In this document: in pieces, positions 39,184 through 49,653 of the stretch
How positions within the stretch are numbered: position 1 is the first letter of the stretch
Layout of the letters: every line of letters begins with the position of its first letter
Assembly (NCBI GenBank): GCA_049487715.1
Contig: CP150570.1
Span: forward strand, 62,001 to 126,000
Length of the DNA stretch: 64,000 nucleotides
From: Pycnococcus provasolii
Lineage: Eukaryota; Chlorophyta; Pseudoscourfieldiophyceae; Pseudoscourfieldiales
Direction of reading: 5' to 3'
The notes under the pieces: generated by a model
Told to the model about the DNA's origin: nothing
What the model saw: the letters and a program-made list of their open reading frames with translations, nothing else
Databases searched by the model: none
Position numbers and translations under genes: made by a program

Positions 39184-40485
39184 TCACAGCTTGCGCGCCC
39201 GCTTCGATCGCCTCGCATTTGACGTCGTTCTTCCCTCATCCATGCCGTCTTCCAAAGCGACGTGCTCCACATTCTTCTTTTCGCCCGCTCGTTCTTTTTC
39301 CTGAGCAGCGTCGGCTGGACCAACCATGCGACGTCCTCGCGACGTCCCAGGCTTTTGGAGTTGTTTTCCTGCCTTTTGCGGCGGAGTCTCGGCCGTGCTC
39401 GTGACGAGTGCGCGAGAAGCAGGCGTCTGTGGCATTTTCATCGCACCAATGGCGTCGTCGACATCCTCGCTCGGTTCAGCCTCCTGCACCGCCGCGGCGG
39501 CGGCCGCCGCCTCCGCCGCCTTCTTCTTGGTAGGTTTCGGTTCAGGCGCGCAGTGGCTTACAAAGCTCGTGTGTTGTTTCGCCGCCTTGAATGCCTTCTG
39601 CCTCGCCTCGGGCAATGCGCTCACTCCACCCTTGATGAGAAGCGGCTGGCATGTTCCGGCGCACGCGTACGCCGTGCGGTTCGCCATGTCCCATGACTTG
39701 ACGGCTCCGCCACAACGCCCACAAGATTTGTGGTTGTATATGTATCTCCTCGTCCAAGGCTCCGGCAATCCTTCTTTCGGGTCGACGGTCAGAATGCTGC
39801 CCGTTTCAAATCCTCGTTTCAGGCATACGACGCTCTCATTCCAGATGGTTTGCAGCTGCTCTCGCGTGAGATTTCCACAAGGCTCTTCAGGGTGAATACC
39901 AGCACGGAATAGGATCTCCGCTCGGTATATGTTACCAATTCCCGCGACAGTGTTTTGGTCCATGAGTGCTAGTCCCACAGGTTTCGCCTTGAACCTGCTC
40001 GACTCGAGTTTGTCGAAGAACCTGTTGGCGTCGGCGTCTTCGCGCAGAGGGTCTGGTCCCAGTTCCGCCATTTTCGACTCGAACAGGTCGATTCCTCCGT
40101 GTTTGACGGTCATCGCGCTTAGGTGTCCCCCTATCGAGTTATCCTCTGCGATGAGTCGAAGACGCGTTGTCGCGGTCGTCTCCGGCTCAGCGTCCGTCGC
40201 GAACGTCTTAAATCGCCCGGACATGCCAAAGTGCACGTGCACGACCGTCGTCGAGGTACTACGACTAGAGGACGCATTATCAAGAGCAGAAGGAGGAGGA
40301 GGAGGAGGCGTGAAGAAGTAAAACAAATTCTTCCCAATATGTTCACACCGAGTTAACAGGCAACCGTTGATGAGAGACGCACCCTCCGTGAACCGAGAAT
40401 TCGGACTGGACGCCGAGAACTTACGACCTTGCAAACGAGTGCGGTGCCAGTGGATGACGCGCGCGCACTGATGACCCTCCACCAT
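39184..40485 (-). CDS. Fpg/Nei-family DNA glycosylase with N-terminal Val (NEIL3-like nucleophile)
   Basis: A 433-residue protein from the ATG at 40485. It begins MVEGH: after Met removal the nucleophile would be Val, as in NEIL3 (MVEGP), not Pro as in Fpg, Nei and NEIL1/2. Glu3 is conserved. The body resembles bacterial Nei of the MPEGH type: SASSPNSRFTEGASLINGC, HIGKNLFYFF with a candidate hairpin Lys, and HVHFGMSGRF. The H2TH helix region LMDQNTVAGIGNIYRAEILF is intact, and a zinc finger (about 255-283) reads SCGRC and then ACAGTC. A C-terminal Ala/Lys/Pro-rich extension of about 130 residues is unique. It excises oxidised bases in base excision repair. The nucleus is likely, given the basic tail. 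Confidence 0.85.
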   Translation of the reverse strand: MVEGHQCARVIHWHRTRLQGRKFSASSPNSRFTEGASLINGCLLTRCEHIGKNLFYFFTPPPPPPSALDNASSSRSTSTTVVHVHFGMSGRFKTFATDAEPETTATTRLRLIAEDNSIGGHLSAMTVKHGGIDLFESKMAELGPDPLREDADANRFFDKLESSRFKAKPVGLALMDQNTVAGIGNIYRAEILFRAGIHPEEPCGNLTREQLQTIWNESVVCLKRGFETGSILTVDPKEGLPEPWTRRYIYNHKSCGRCGGAVKSWDMANRTAYACAGTCQPLLIKGGVSALPEARQKAFKAAKQHTSFVSHCAPEPKPTKKKAAEAAAAAAAVQEAEPSEDVDDAIGAMKMPQTPASRALVTSTAETPPQKAGKQLQKPGTSRGRRMVGPADAAQEKERAGEKKNVEHVALEDGMDEGRTTSNARRSKRARKL

Positions 40486-40721
40486 CGCGAGAATAGCGCA
40501 GTGATGACGTGAGTGCAGACGTGAGTTGCGCAGTGATGACGTGCCCAGGCGGTCGAGGGAGTGATGGGAGTTTGTGATGGAAAGTTCGGATCCGTTTCTT
40601 CACTTGTGTTGCTTTGTGATGTGAGCCACAAAAACTCCTCTTGTTGGGGATGGGGAGGAAAAATCTTTTCCTCCTCACATTGGTTTGGGCCCGGGATACG
40701 ACGTTGACCGGAGACCTTGTC
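40486..40721. promoter_or_regulatory. short divergent promoter, Nei-like gene and broken gene
   Basis: 236 bases between two opposed ATGs. It contains near-repeats of GTGATGACGTGAGTGCAGACG and CAGTGATGACGTG (about 40499-40540). TGACG is the half-site recognised by plant bZIP factors; use here is not shown. Confidence 0.35.
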
Positions 40722-40741
40722 ATGGTGGGTCCGGCTCTCGA

Positions 40742-41007
40742 GCTAGCACTATAGGTGGGCATTTACGCCGTCACGCCGGAGGGGGGGGCGTCATGACGCG
40801 TCACGTGACGCGTCACGCGTCAAGTAACGTTTTACGCGTCACGTGTGACGGCAAACCCCTAAACCAATCCCCGACCAAATTCCCCGACCAGGGTTATTCG
40901 TGACGCGTCACGCCGGCGAGGGGGGGGCGTCATGACGCGTCACGGGACGCGTCACGCGTCAAGTAACGTTTTACGCGTAACGCTTTACGCCCAGGTATAG
41001 CTAGCAC
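40742..41007. mobile_element. hAT-like MITE, 250 bp, with 8-bp target site duplication
   Basis: Direct repeats GCTAGCAC at 40742-40749 and 41000-41007 flank a 250-base segment. Its ends are imperfect inverted repeats: TATAGGTGGGCATTTACG on the left and TATACCTGGGCGTAAAGC as the complement of the right end. An 8-base duplication and TAGGTGGGCA-type termini fit the hAT superfamily. It encodes no protein, so it would move non-autonomously. The inside is dominated by two direct repeats of about 70 bases (40771-40839 and 40908-40978) made of GACGCGTCACG palindromic units, like the subterminal repeats of hAT elements. Confidence 0.6.
40771..40978. repeat. pair of about 70-bp direct repeats with a 22-bp palindrome
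   Basis: Copy 1 at 40771-40839 and copy 2 at 40908-40978 differ by only a few bases. Copy 1 contains a perfect 22-base palindrome at 40794-40815 centred on CACGTG. In copy 2 one base change (CACGGG) breaks the symmetry. Both end in CAAGTAACGTTTTACGCGT. Confidence 0.85.
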
Positions 41008-42053
41008 GAGCAGAGCGCGCGGAACCTGCGAGGGCGCCTACAGAGCGACTCGCGGCCGTAGAGTACGTGAGGCATCTGGATGGGAGCAGTCCTGGAACGC
41101 GCGTGGTTTGTGGCTTTGTGCCAACTAATTGTGCCAAACTCCTATTGAAACACAAATCCAAAACGTTTAGGTTAGGAGGGGAGGAGGACACGCGTGATGA
41201 GGACGGCGATGAAAAGCCGCCTGAGGGCATGTGTGGAGACGAGCTCGTGGCGTGGTGGCGCGCGCGGGCAACCGTGCTCAAGATACTCTAAAAGAGATTG
41301 CTGAAAAAAAGAAGCAGAAGACGAAGGACATTAGGACACGCGCACCATCCTTCAAAACCCAGTGACACCGGCTGGACTTCACCATGCCGATTTCTACTGC
41401 AGCACGCTCGAATACCATATCAACAAATTGACCAAAACGCCCGTGGAGGTGAGCAGGGAGGCATTCCAAGCGTTCCGTGTTGAGTACGAAGCGGAAGCGC
41501 ACGAAGCAGCGTTGTCGACGGGCAAGCACGAGGCGGATGACGCACCCGCGGAGGGCGCGGAGGGCGTAGCCAAGAAGGCAAGGACGATGATGTCTAACCT
41601 TTTCTCCTTTGGCGGCGGAGCTAGCGGCGGCGGAGCTGATGAGGGAGACGATAAGCACCGTTGCCAAAGCGAGGAAAAGCATGACGAGTCGATTGATGAG
41701 TTCCAAGTTAACATTGGCGAAAGTTGGCCGTCTCATTCGGGCTATGAATCGGTTCAGCATGGTGGGCAAGGAGCGTGCTGAACGACGATCGTCGGAGGAG
41801 CAGTCGACTATGGCTTCAATGGCGGAGCAGGCGACAGGAGGCGGCAGGCACAGGGCTGGTCGTCGAGGCAGCATAGTGGGAAACCTCGTGCATCGCATCT
41901 CGCGGGAATGGTCCTCTAACAATGAGGATACCGCTGTTGCTGCGGCGGCGGCGGCGGAAGAAGAAGAAGAATAGAGATTTGAATCAATTTTCTGATATAA
42001 ATGTATTTTAACGTTATTACTCAATACTCAATACTCTTTTACATGCTCCTTTC

Positions 42054-44019
<1,966 letters not shown>

Positions 44020-47000
44020 ATGGGCCCTATTCAGTCGTCTTCGCCACACAGAAGAAACATCTTGCTTTCGATGCGAAGCAGCATGCGTGCGGCTGTTTCT
44101 ACTTCGGTGCACTCTAGGTGCCCTGAATCTGTCCATGTTGTGCGACGCTCGTCCTCTTGGCCTGGGTCTGTCTCAGGATCAGCAGGATCAGCAGGAGCAG
44201 CAGGAGGAGGAGGAGGACGTCTATTTGGTTTGCGTCGTTCAGGGCTCACACAGCATCATCAATATGGTTTGTCGTCGTCGTCGTCGTCGTCGTCGCGTTC
44301 CAACAGGTCGGGAGCGAAATCAATGGCGGCAGCGAATTCGGCAGCGGCGTCAACGACGACGTCCACCGACACAACATCGGCGAATCAGTCCTCTGCAGCA
44401 GTCAAGTCAGCAACCTTAGGAGGAGGAGCAGGAGGATACGCCGTTCCGTCCGAACCCATCGCGTCGATCGTCAACCGAGTCAGCCACCCATCGCTGAGCT
44501 TGTCGCCGGACAGAACACGCGTGCTCGTCATGCACAGGCCCCCCGTCTTCCCGCCCGTCGCGGAACTCGCGAGAGAAGAAACACCCAACATGGCGGGTAT
44601 GCGCCTCGACTCTGAGCAGAGAACACAAAGCCGAAGGGGATACGCCACCGCGCTCAGCATCATGACGTTCGACGCGCTCGTCAACGACGGGCCACTCGTG
44701 CCGCCCGGTTCGGATCAAAATCAGCAGGACAGAAGAGACGTGCCTATCGAAGGCCTGCCGTCATGCGGCGTACGCATTTCGGACGTCAGCTGGTCGCCGG
44801 ACGGAAAGCGCCTCGCACTGCTCGTCGGTGCAACACTGCCAGGTGACCTGCACCGCGTCGACGGCGCTGAAGGTGCGCAGATGTACGACACGCCGAGACC
44901 GCTTGAGCTGTGGATTGCCGACGTGGAGACGCGCCGCGCCGCGCCTCTGTATCGGCCGGGATTGCTCGGGTGTGGAGAACGAGGAGGCATCAACTGCACC
45001 ATGGAGAGCTACGAATGGTTGGACGACGAGCGAATCGTCGCCACGGCTGTGCGCGACGAGGATGCCGTCGATGGCACCTCTCCCGCGTCGGCGGCGACGA
45101 CTGGGCCTCGCATAGAGGAGGCGCTCGACACCACGCCGCAGCAGGCGCGCACATACGCCGACCTGCTTCGTGGTGCGGCTGATGCGAACACGTTCGTAAG
45201 GCTGACCAGCAGCCAGGTGCTCATGTTCAACCTTGACAGTCTCAGCCTGCCAGCAAGCACCACAGAGGCATGGCCAGCATCCGTGTCTAGGCTGGATGCC
45301 GACGTGCCCGAAGGTCGCATATACACTGGCATCGACCCTGACGACAGCGGAAGCTACGCGATCGTGTCGTTCCTCAAGAGGCCGTTCAGCTACACGCTGC
45401 CATGCGGTCGCTTCCCCGTCGAGAGGCATTTGATGCGCTTCGAGGACGATGGTCGGCGTTGGGAGACGGTTCGTGTCCTTGCGAACTTGCCCATGGCAGA
45501 CTCCGTTCCCGTGGCTTTTAACTCCACGCGCGAGGGTCCGCGGGGCATTTCGTGGAATCCCGCTAGCGTGGAGCCGGAGCTTGTCTGGGCAGAGGCACAG
45601 GATGGCGGCGATCCGGACCGTGAGGTGGATGGCCCTCGAGACATCGTCTACCGCCAGCTCGCTGAAGGAGAGGCGTCGCCTCGCGTCTGGTTTCACAGCG
45701 AGCATCGCTACTCGGGATGCTCGTGGCACGAGGGTGGTAGTACGGGAATCGTTTTCGAGTCGTGGTGGCGCACGCGAAACACTCGTTGGTGGCTCGTCGG
45801 AGACATGGCGCGCGTAGCGGGTGGCGAGCAGCCAGCCGATACAAACCTCCCGCCTCGTCTCAAGTACATCGACAGGAATTACGAGGACGTTTACTCGGAC
45901 CCTGGATCACCTCTCGTGCGCAAGACGAGCCGAGGCACGTACGTGATCGCGGTGGCGGGCGACAAGACGAAGAGTCTCGCCGATGCGGGCGACGAATTCC
46001 CCCTCGGGCATGCGAGTGGACCACCGTGCTACATCGCCACCGGAACGGGGCAATCTGAGGAAGGTTCACGCCCGTTCGTTGACATCATTAGCTGCGAGGA
46101 TCCCTCGCGATCGCGGCGCCTGTATCACGCAAAGCCGCCCCCGTACGAGAGTCTCAGCAGCCTGCTTAGCGAGATCAGCATGTCGCCGGAAACGGATCAC
46201 GTCGAGCCGAATCTCGCAGACGGAATCAGCATGTGGTGCAGCCGAGAGGATCTTCTTCATCCAAGTCAGCAGTACCTCGCAAAGCTGACGCTGCACGATT
46301 CGCCGGCTGCCGACCTGGGACTCGTGGCAAGCACGGCAAGCACGATCCTGCCCGAGTCGAGTGCCGACAATGGTGACGAGGAGAAGGAGGACTTCCTCGA
46401 CGACCCCTCGGTGGCCGTCCTCGACCCATGTGTGACACTGGATGTGAAGCGCATTACGGAGTATCCGCACCCGCACCCGCAGCTGCAGGGCATGACGAAG
46501 AAGCTCGTGCGGTACAAGCGCGAGTCCGATGGCGTCGAGCTCACCGCCAAGCTGTACCTGCCGCCTGGATATGACAAGGAGAGAGACGGACCGCTGCCCT
46601 GCCTCCTGTGGGCATATCCCAAGGAGTTCAAAAGCCGCGAGGCTGCCAGTCAGGTGCGAGGCAGCCCGCACACATTTGCGGAGGTTGGGGGCACGAGTCC
46701 GCTCGTATTCGCCTGCGACGGCTACGCAGTTTTGGACGGCCCCGGGTTCCCAATCGTGGGAGAGGCGGACGAGGAGCCGAACGACACATACGTCGAACAG
46801 CTCGTGGACAGCGCCAAGGCTGCAATCGATCACGTAGCTGGCAAACTTGGCGTGGTGGACCGCAACCGAGTCGCCGTGGGAGGGCACAGCTACGGCGCGT
46901 TTATGACCGCCAATCTCCTTTGCCACTCGGACCTCTTCTGCTGTGGCATCGCTCGCAGCGGCGCATACAACCGGACGCTGACTCCATTCGGATTTCAATC

Positions 47001-47319
47001 TGAGGAGCGAACGCTGTGGGAGGCGACGGATACTTACATGTCCATGAGCCCCTTCCTGCATGTGAAGAAGATGACCAAGCCGATCCTGCTCATCCACGGC
47101 GAAGACGACACGAACAGTGGCACGCACACAATGCAAAGCGAGCGCATGTATGCCGCCTTGAAGGGCGCTGGCGTTCCATGCCGCATGGTGATTCTACCGC
47201 ACGAGAAGCACGGCTACCGCGGCCTCGAGAGCGTCCTTCATACGGTGGCGGAGACGGAGGCTTGGCTTGAGCGGTACTGCAAGAACGGTGGTGGCAGCAG
47301 CAGCAGCAGCAGCGATTGA
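44020..47319 (+). CDS. CGEP: glutamyl endopeptidase, chloroplast (prolyl oligopeptidase family S9D)
   Basis: The frame opens at a TTG (43861); the first ATG is 44020 (GCCATGGGC), giving 1099 residues. The first 130 or so residues are Ser/Arg/Ala-rich, a likely chloroplast transit peptide. An N-terminal beta-propeller (SPDRTRVLVMHRPPVFPPV, SWSPDGKRLALLV) precedes an alpha/beta hydrolase domain. The catalytic triad is S957 in GGHSYGAFMTANLL, D1029 or D1030 in LLIHGEDDTNSG, and H1064 in LPHEKHGYRG. Plant CGEP is a stromal serine peptidase cleaving after Glu, involved in peptide turnover. The C-terminus is a Ser run from AGC repeats. Confidence 0.93.
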   Translation: MGPIQSSSPHRRNILLSMRSSMRAAVSTSVHSRCPESVHVVRRSSSWPGSVSGSAGSAGAAGGGGGRLFGLRRSGLTQHHQYGLSSSSSSSSRSNRSGAKSMAAANSAAASTTTSTDTTSANQSSAAVKSATLGGGAGGYAVPSEPIASIVNRVSHPSLSLSPDRTRVLVMHRPPVFPPVAELAREETPNMAGMRLDSEQRTQSRRGYATALSIMTFDALVNDGPLVPPGSDQNQQDRRDVPIEGLPSCGVRISDVSWSPDGKRLALLVGATLPGDLHRVDGAEGAQMYDTPRPLELWIADVETRRAAPLYRPGLLGCGERGGINCTMESYEWLDDERIVATAVRDEDAVDGTSPASAATTGPRIEEALDTTPQQARTYADLLRGAADANTFVRLTSSQVLMFNLDSLSLPASTTEAWPASVSRLDADVPEGRIYTGIDPDDSGSYAIVSFLKRPFSYTLPCGRFPVERHLMRFEDDGRRWETVRVLANLPMADSVPVAFNSTREGPRGISWNPASVEPELVWAEAQDGGDPDREVDGPRDIVYRQLAEGEASPRVWFHSEHRYSGCSWHEGGSTGIVFESWWRTRNTRWWLVGDMARVAGGEQPADTNLPPRLKYIDRNYEDVYSDPGSPLVRKTSRGTYVIAVAGDKTKSLADAGDEFPLGHASGPPCYIATGTGQSEEGSRPFVDIISCEDPSRSRRLYHAKPPPYESLSSLLSEISMSPETDHVEPNLADGISMWCSREDLLHPSQQYLAKLTLHDSPAADLGLVASTASTILPESSADNGDEEKEDFLDDPSVAVLDPCVTLDVKRITEYPHPHPQLQGMTKKLVRYKRESDGVELTAKLYLPPGYDKERDGPLPCLLWAYPKEFKSREAASQVRGSPHTFAEVGGTSPLVFACDGYAVLDGPGFPIVGEADEEPNDTYVEQLVDSAKAAIDHVAGKLGVVDRNRVAVGGHSYGAFMTANLLCHSDLFCCGIARSGAYNRTLTPFGFQSEERTLWEATDTYMSMSPFLHVKKMTKPILLIHGEDDTNSGTHTMQSERMYAALKGAGVPCRMVILPHEKHGYRGLESVLHTVAETEAWLERYCKNGGGSSSSSSD

Positions 47320-47379
47320 AACGCCGGTTGAAATAAATTAAAGTAGTAACAGAACAAATTGCATGTTTCTTCTTTTTTA

Positions 47380-48636
47380 TTACTTTTTTGCTTCGCTCGT
47401 TTCCTTCTCCATCGCCGCAACGATGCGCTCACGGAGCGCTTCTACTTTCCCCGCGGAGCTCAAGTCCAACGCATCGCATGCCTTACGGCAGACATCCTTA
47501 TTCCACGACGCGACATCGCCGCTTGTGACAGTTCCGGCGCGCAGTGCCGCCGCAACTTCTGCGGTGGACATAAGGGACCAGTCGGCGACACTCCCACTCT
47601 CGCCCACCTTCGCTTCAAGCTTGTCCTCTAACGACCTTGCCTGCCCCGATCTTCGCGTGCGCAATGACGCCGCCGTTCCCGCGTCACGGAAGAGCTGCTC
47701 AATTTCCGCGTAGGGTGGTGGCTTATTATTCCCGGCTCCCGATGAAGCGAGCGTTCCGATGAGTGCTGAACTGCCATCACCTCCCATCGCCCAAACGCTC
47801 CAAGGCTCATTCGAAGCGCTTCCTTCGAACACAAGCCTTGCCACGCCGCCTCTTCCCATGTTATCGCCCGTGGCATCGAGCGTCGACGCCGCGCCGATGC
47901 GACGCTCGACGAGCGCGTACGCGAGACTGAACGAGTCGACGAACTTTTCGTTCGCGGCGCGCCACGGTCCGAATCCAAAGTCGCTCACGACGTTGTACCC
48001 CTCCCCGCCCGGGTTCCACTGCGGTGTGACGAGTATCATTGGCTTTGTTTTCGTTCCCCACTGGTCGTTTTCGGCGTACCTCTTCAACGCGGGCAGGTCG
48101 TCAGCGTTAGGCAGAACAGCGACGGCGATTCTCTGCGCGCCTGGTACTTTGCTCTTTGCGCCGACTGGTGCGAAAACGATCGCACCGCCATCTTCGCTGA
48201 GTCTTTTGAGCGACGCTTCCGCGGTGTCACACCCGAGGTTTTGTAGCAGGACGTTTGCGCAGTCAACGGCTGTTTGCAGTATGCGCGTATCACTTTCGGG
48301 GTAGTCGATCGCCTCCGTTTGCGTGAAGTCGGAACGCCGCTGTTCGATTGGAAGTAGGAGGGACATCGACAGACGTCCCGTGTAAGATGACGACGACGAC
48401 GACGCCAAGGCGATGAGTGATGATGAGGCCGATGCGAGCATCGCGGAAGCCGTCTGAGGAATCGGGGATGATGACGATGACGAAGAGGCAAGAGCAGTGA
48501 GAGCACGAGCACGAGCACGAGCACCAGGAGCACGAGCACGAGCACGAGCACCAGGAGCACGAGCACGAGCACCAGGAGCACACTTCCAGTTGGAGGAGGA
48601 GGAGGCGTGTGACAACATCATCGGTGTAGCCATCAT
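47380..48636 (-). CDS. DUF1995-domain chloroplast protein with SAP-like C-terminus
   Basis: The open frame extends to a TTG at 48648; the ATG at 48636 gives 418 residues. The N-terminus has a minisatellite-encoded PGARARARA repeat and Ser/Ala-rich sequence, plausibly a chloroplast transit peptide. Residues about 105-320 resemble DUF1995, a family of plastid proteins of uncertain function: RIAVAVLPNADDLPALKRYAE, MILVTPQWNPGGEGYNVVSDF and FVDSFSLAYALVERRIG. The C-terminal about 70 residues look like a SAP-type helix-turn-helix (CDALDLSSAGKVEALRERIV), with a possible nucleic-acid binding role. It is convergent with the endopeptidase gene, 60 bases between stops. Confidence 0.72.
   Translation of the reverse strand: MMATPMMLSHASSSSNWKCAPGARARAPGARARARAPGARARARALTALASSSSSSSPIPQTASAMLASASSSLIALASSSSSSYTGRLSMSLLLPIEQRRSDFTQTEAIDYPESDTRILQTAVDCANVLLQNLGCDTAEASLKRLSEDGGAIVFAPVGAKSKVPGAQRIAVAVLPNADDLPALKRYAENDQWGTKTKPMILVTPQWNPGGEGYNVVSDFGFGPWRAANEKFVDSFSLAYALVERRIGAASTLDATGDNMGRGGVARLVFEGSASNEPWSVWAMGGDGSSALIGTLASSGAGNNKPPPYAEIEQLFRDAGTAASLRTRRSGQARSLEDKLEAKVGESGSVADWSLMSTAEVAAALRAGTVTSGDVASWNKDVCRKACDALDLSSAGKVEALRERIVAAMEKETSEAKK
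48497..48582. repeat. coding minisatellite (GAGCAC/CAGGAG units)
   Basis: Three arrays of GAGCAC units separated by GAGCACCAGGAGCAC, with periods of about 27-33 bases, inside the N-terminus of the DUF1995 gene. On the minus strand it encodes repeated PGARARARA. Confidence 0.85.
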
Positions 48637-48648
48637 ATAACTGATCAA

Positions 48649-49653
48649 AGAGGCGAAAGTGCGAAACTGATGAGAACTTATTTACGGTTACCCGGTAGGA
48701 AGAGGGAGATTAAATCAGGGGAGATGGCAGATTTCGTAAAAATGGCACTGTAGGTTCGAAGACGGATCCCCACTATGCGTCGGGTAAAGTACCACAAATC
48801 ATTGTCTATCCGGGGAGGCCGGGGAGGGGAGCCTCAGGTGGGATCACACTCACTACTGGGAAGGGGGAGCTTGCTCGCTGCATGAACGTGGCGCTGATCG
48901 CATTTCAACACCTTGCATCTACCCGGTAACTCTTATCACGGATGAACGGCTGACACGATACAACCCAACTAACCTTAACTCCTCATGAACATCAACCTGA
49001 GGGCTCCCTGCTACGCCCAGCTTTCAACGGACAAGGCGAGGCTGCGAGGCGACGAAGACGAAGACCTTTACGGCAAGTAGGGAGGTCCGGTCTGCCGCCT
49101 GCCGGTAGGGAAAACATACGTCTGGGTTGGGACAACAACCGTACATATGTGATGCCAACACCAAGTCCAAACAACATGCAGTAAAGCCATCCATGCTTGT
49201 GATGTTCGTCTTCGTCAAGGAGTTCGTCTTCGTGATCCGATCCCTTAAATTTTACCTATGCAAGTTACGCGCGCAATTCATCTCCTAATTCATCCCACAA
49301 GCTTCCCATGCAATCCGGTTTGGGCATGCAAATATTTGCATTTGCATTTGCATTTGTGTGTGTGTGCGGGCAAGGCCAGCCTCGAGCTTCTTGGGAGGAG
49401 GTTGTTTGAGGCTCGCACGAACCTCATTGTGCTGCGTACCGTATTGGTTTCCCCCCCTGCAAGCTCCTCGCCGACGTCTTCGAGCCTCGAGGCGGTTGGT
49501 TGAACCAAACCTCCTGGAATAGCCGCCTTGCTCAAGGGTGCTGGGCGGGAGAGAGACCTCTTTTGCCAACCTCCTCCGTGGTTCCTCAAGCTCGTGATCA
49601 TCGGCTGTTCGCGCTCTTAAGAGCTCCCAACGGTGGCCACACTCGAGAAGACC
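48649..49653. promoter_or_regulatory. divergent intergenic region DUF1995/BEACH
   Basis: About 1 kb without a supported gene. It contains TTACCCGGTAG (about 48687-48697) and CTACCCGGTAA (about 48919-48929), GTTCGTCTTCGT direct repeats (near 49205-49235), and an ATTTGC repeat followed by GT repeats (about 49327-49368). Confidence 0.5.

Larger units (their letters stand above)
40722..41974 (+). pseudogene. disrupted unrecognised gene, carrying a 250-bp MITE near its start
   Basis: An ATG at 40722 reads ATGGTGGGTCCGGCTCTCGAG and is interrupted after about nine codons by the element at 40750-40999. Removing the element plus one 8-base target duplication gives one frame continuous to 41291. Beyond that, coding-like sequence continues in other frames: about 41240-41360, 41340-41640 and 41609-41974, the last ending in an Ala/Glu tail. 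At least three frame changes are needed, so this looks like a decayed gene. A gene with several small introns is the alternative; a candidate donor is GAG|GTGAGC at 41449. No domain is recognised. An overlapping minus-strand frame (41278-42024) has an unlikely composition. Confidence 0.4.

Noticed and set aside
40771-40978. possible CRISPR-like repeat pair
   Set aside because: Only two copies, eukaryotic context, and the pair is better explained as internal repeats of a MITE.
41278-42024. 248-codon minus-strand frame
   Set aside because: Composition (SFVFCFFFSAISF, poly-Ala from GCC repeats) looks antisense. The plus strand carries the more protein-like segments.
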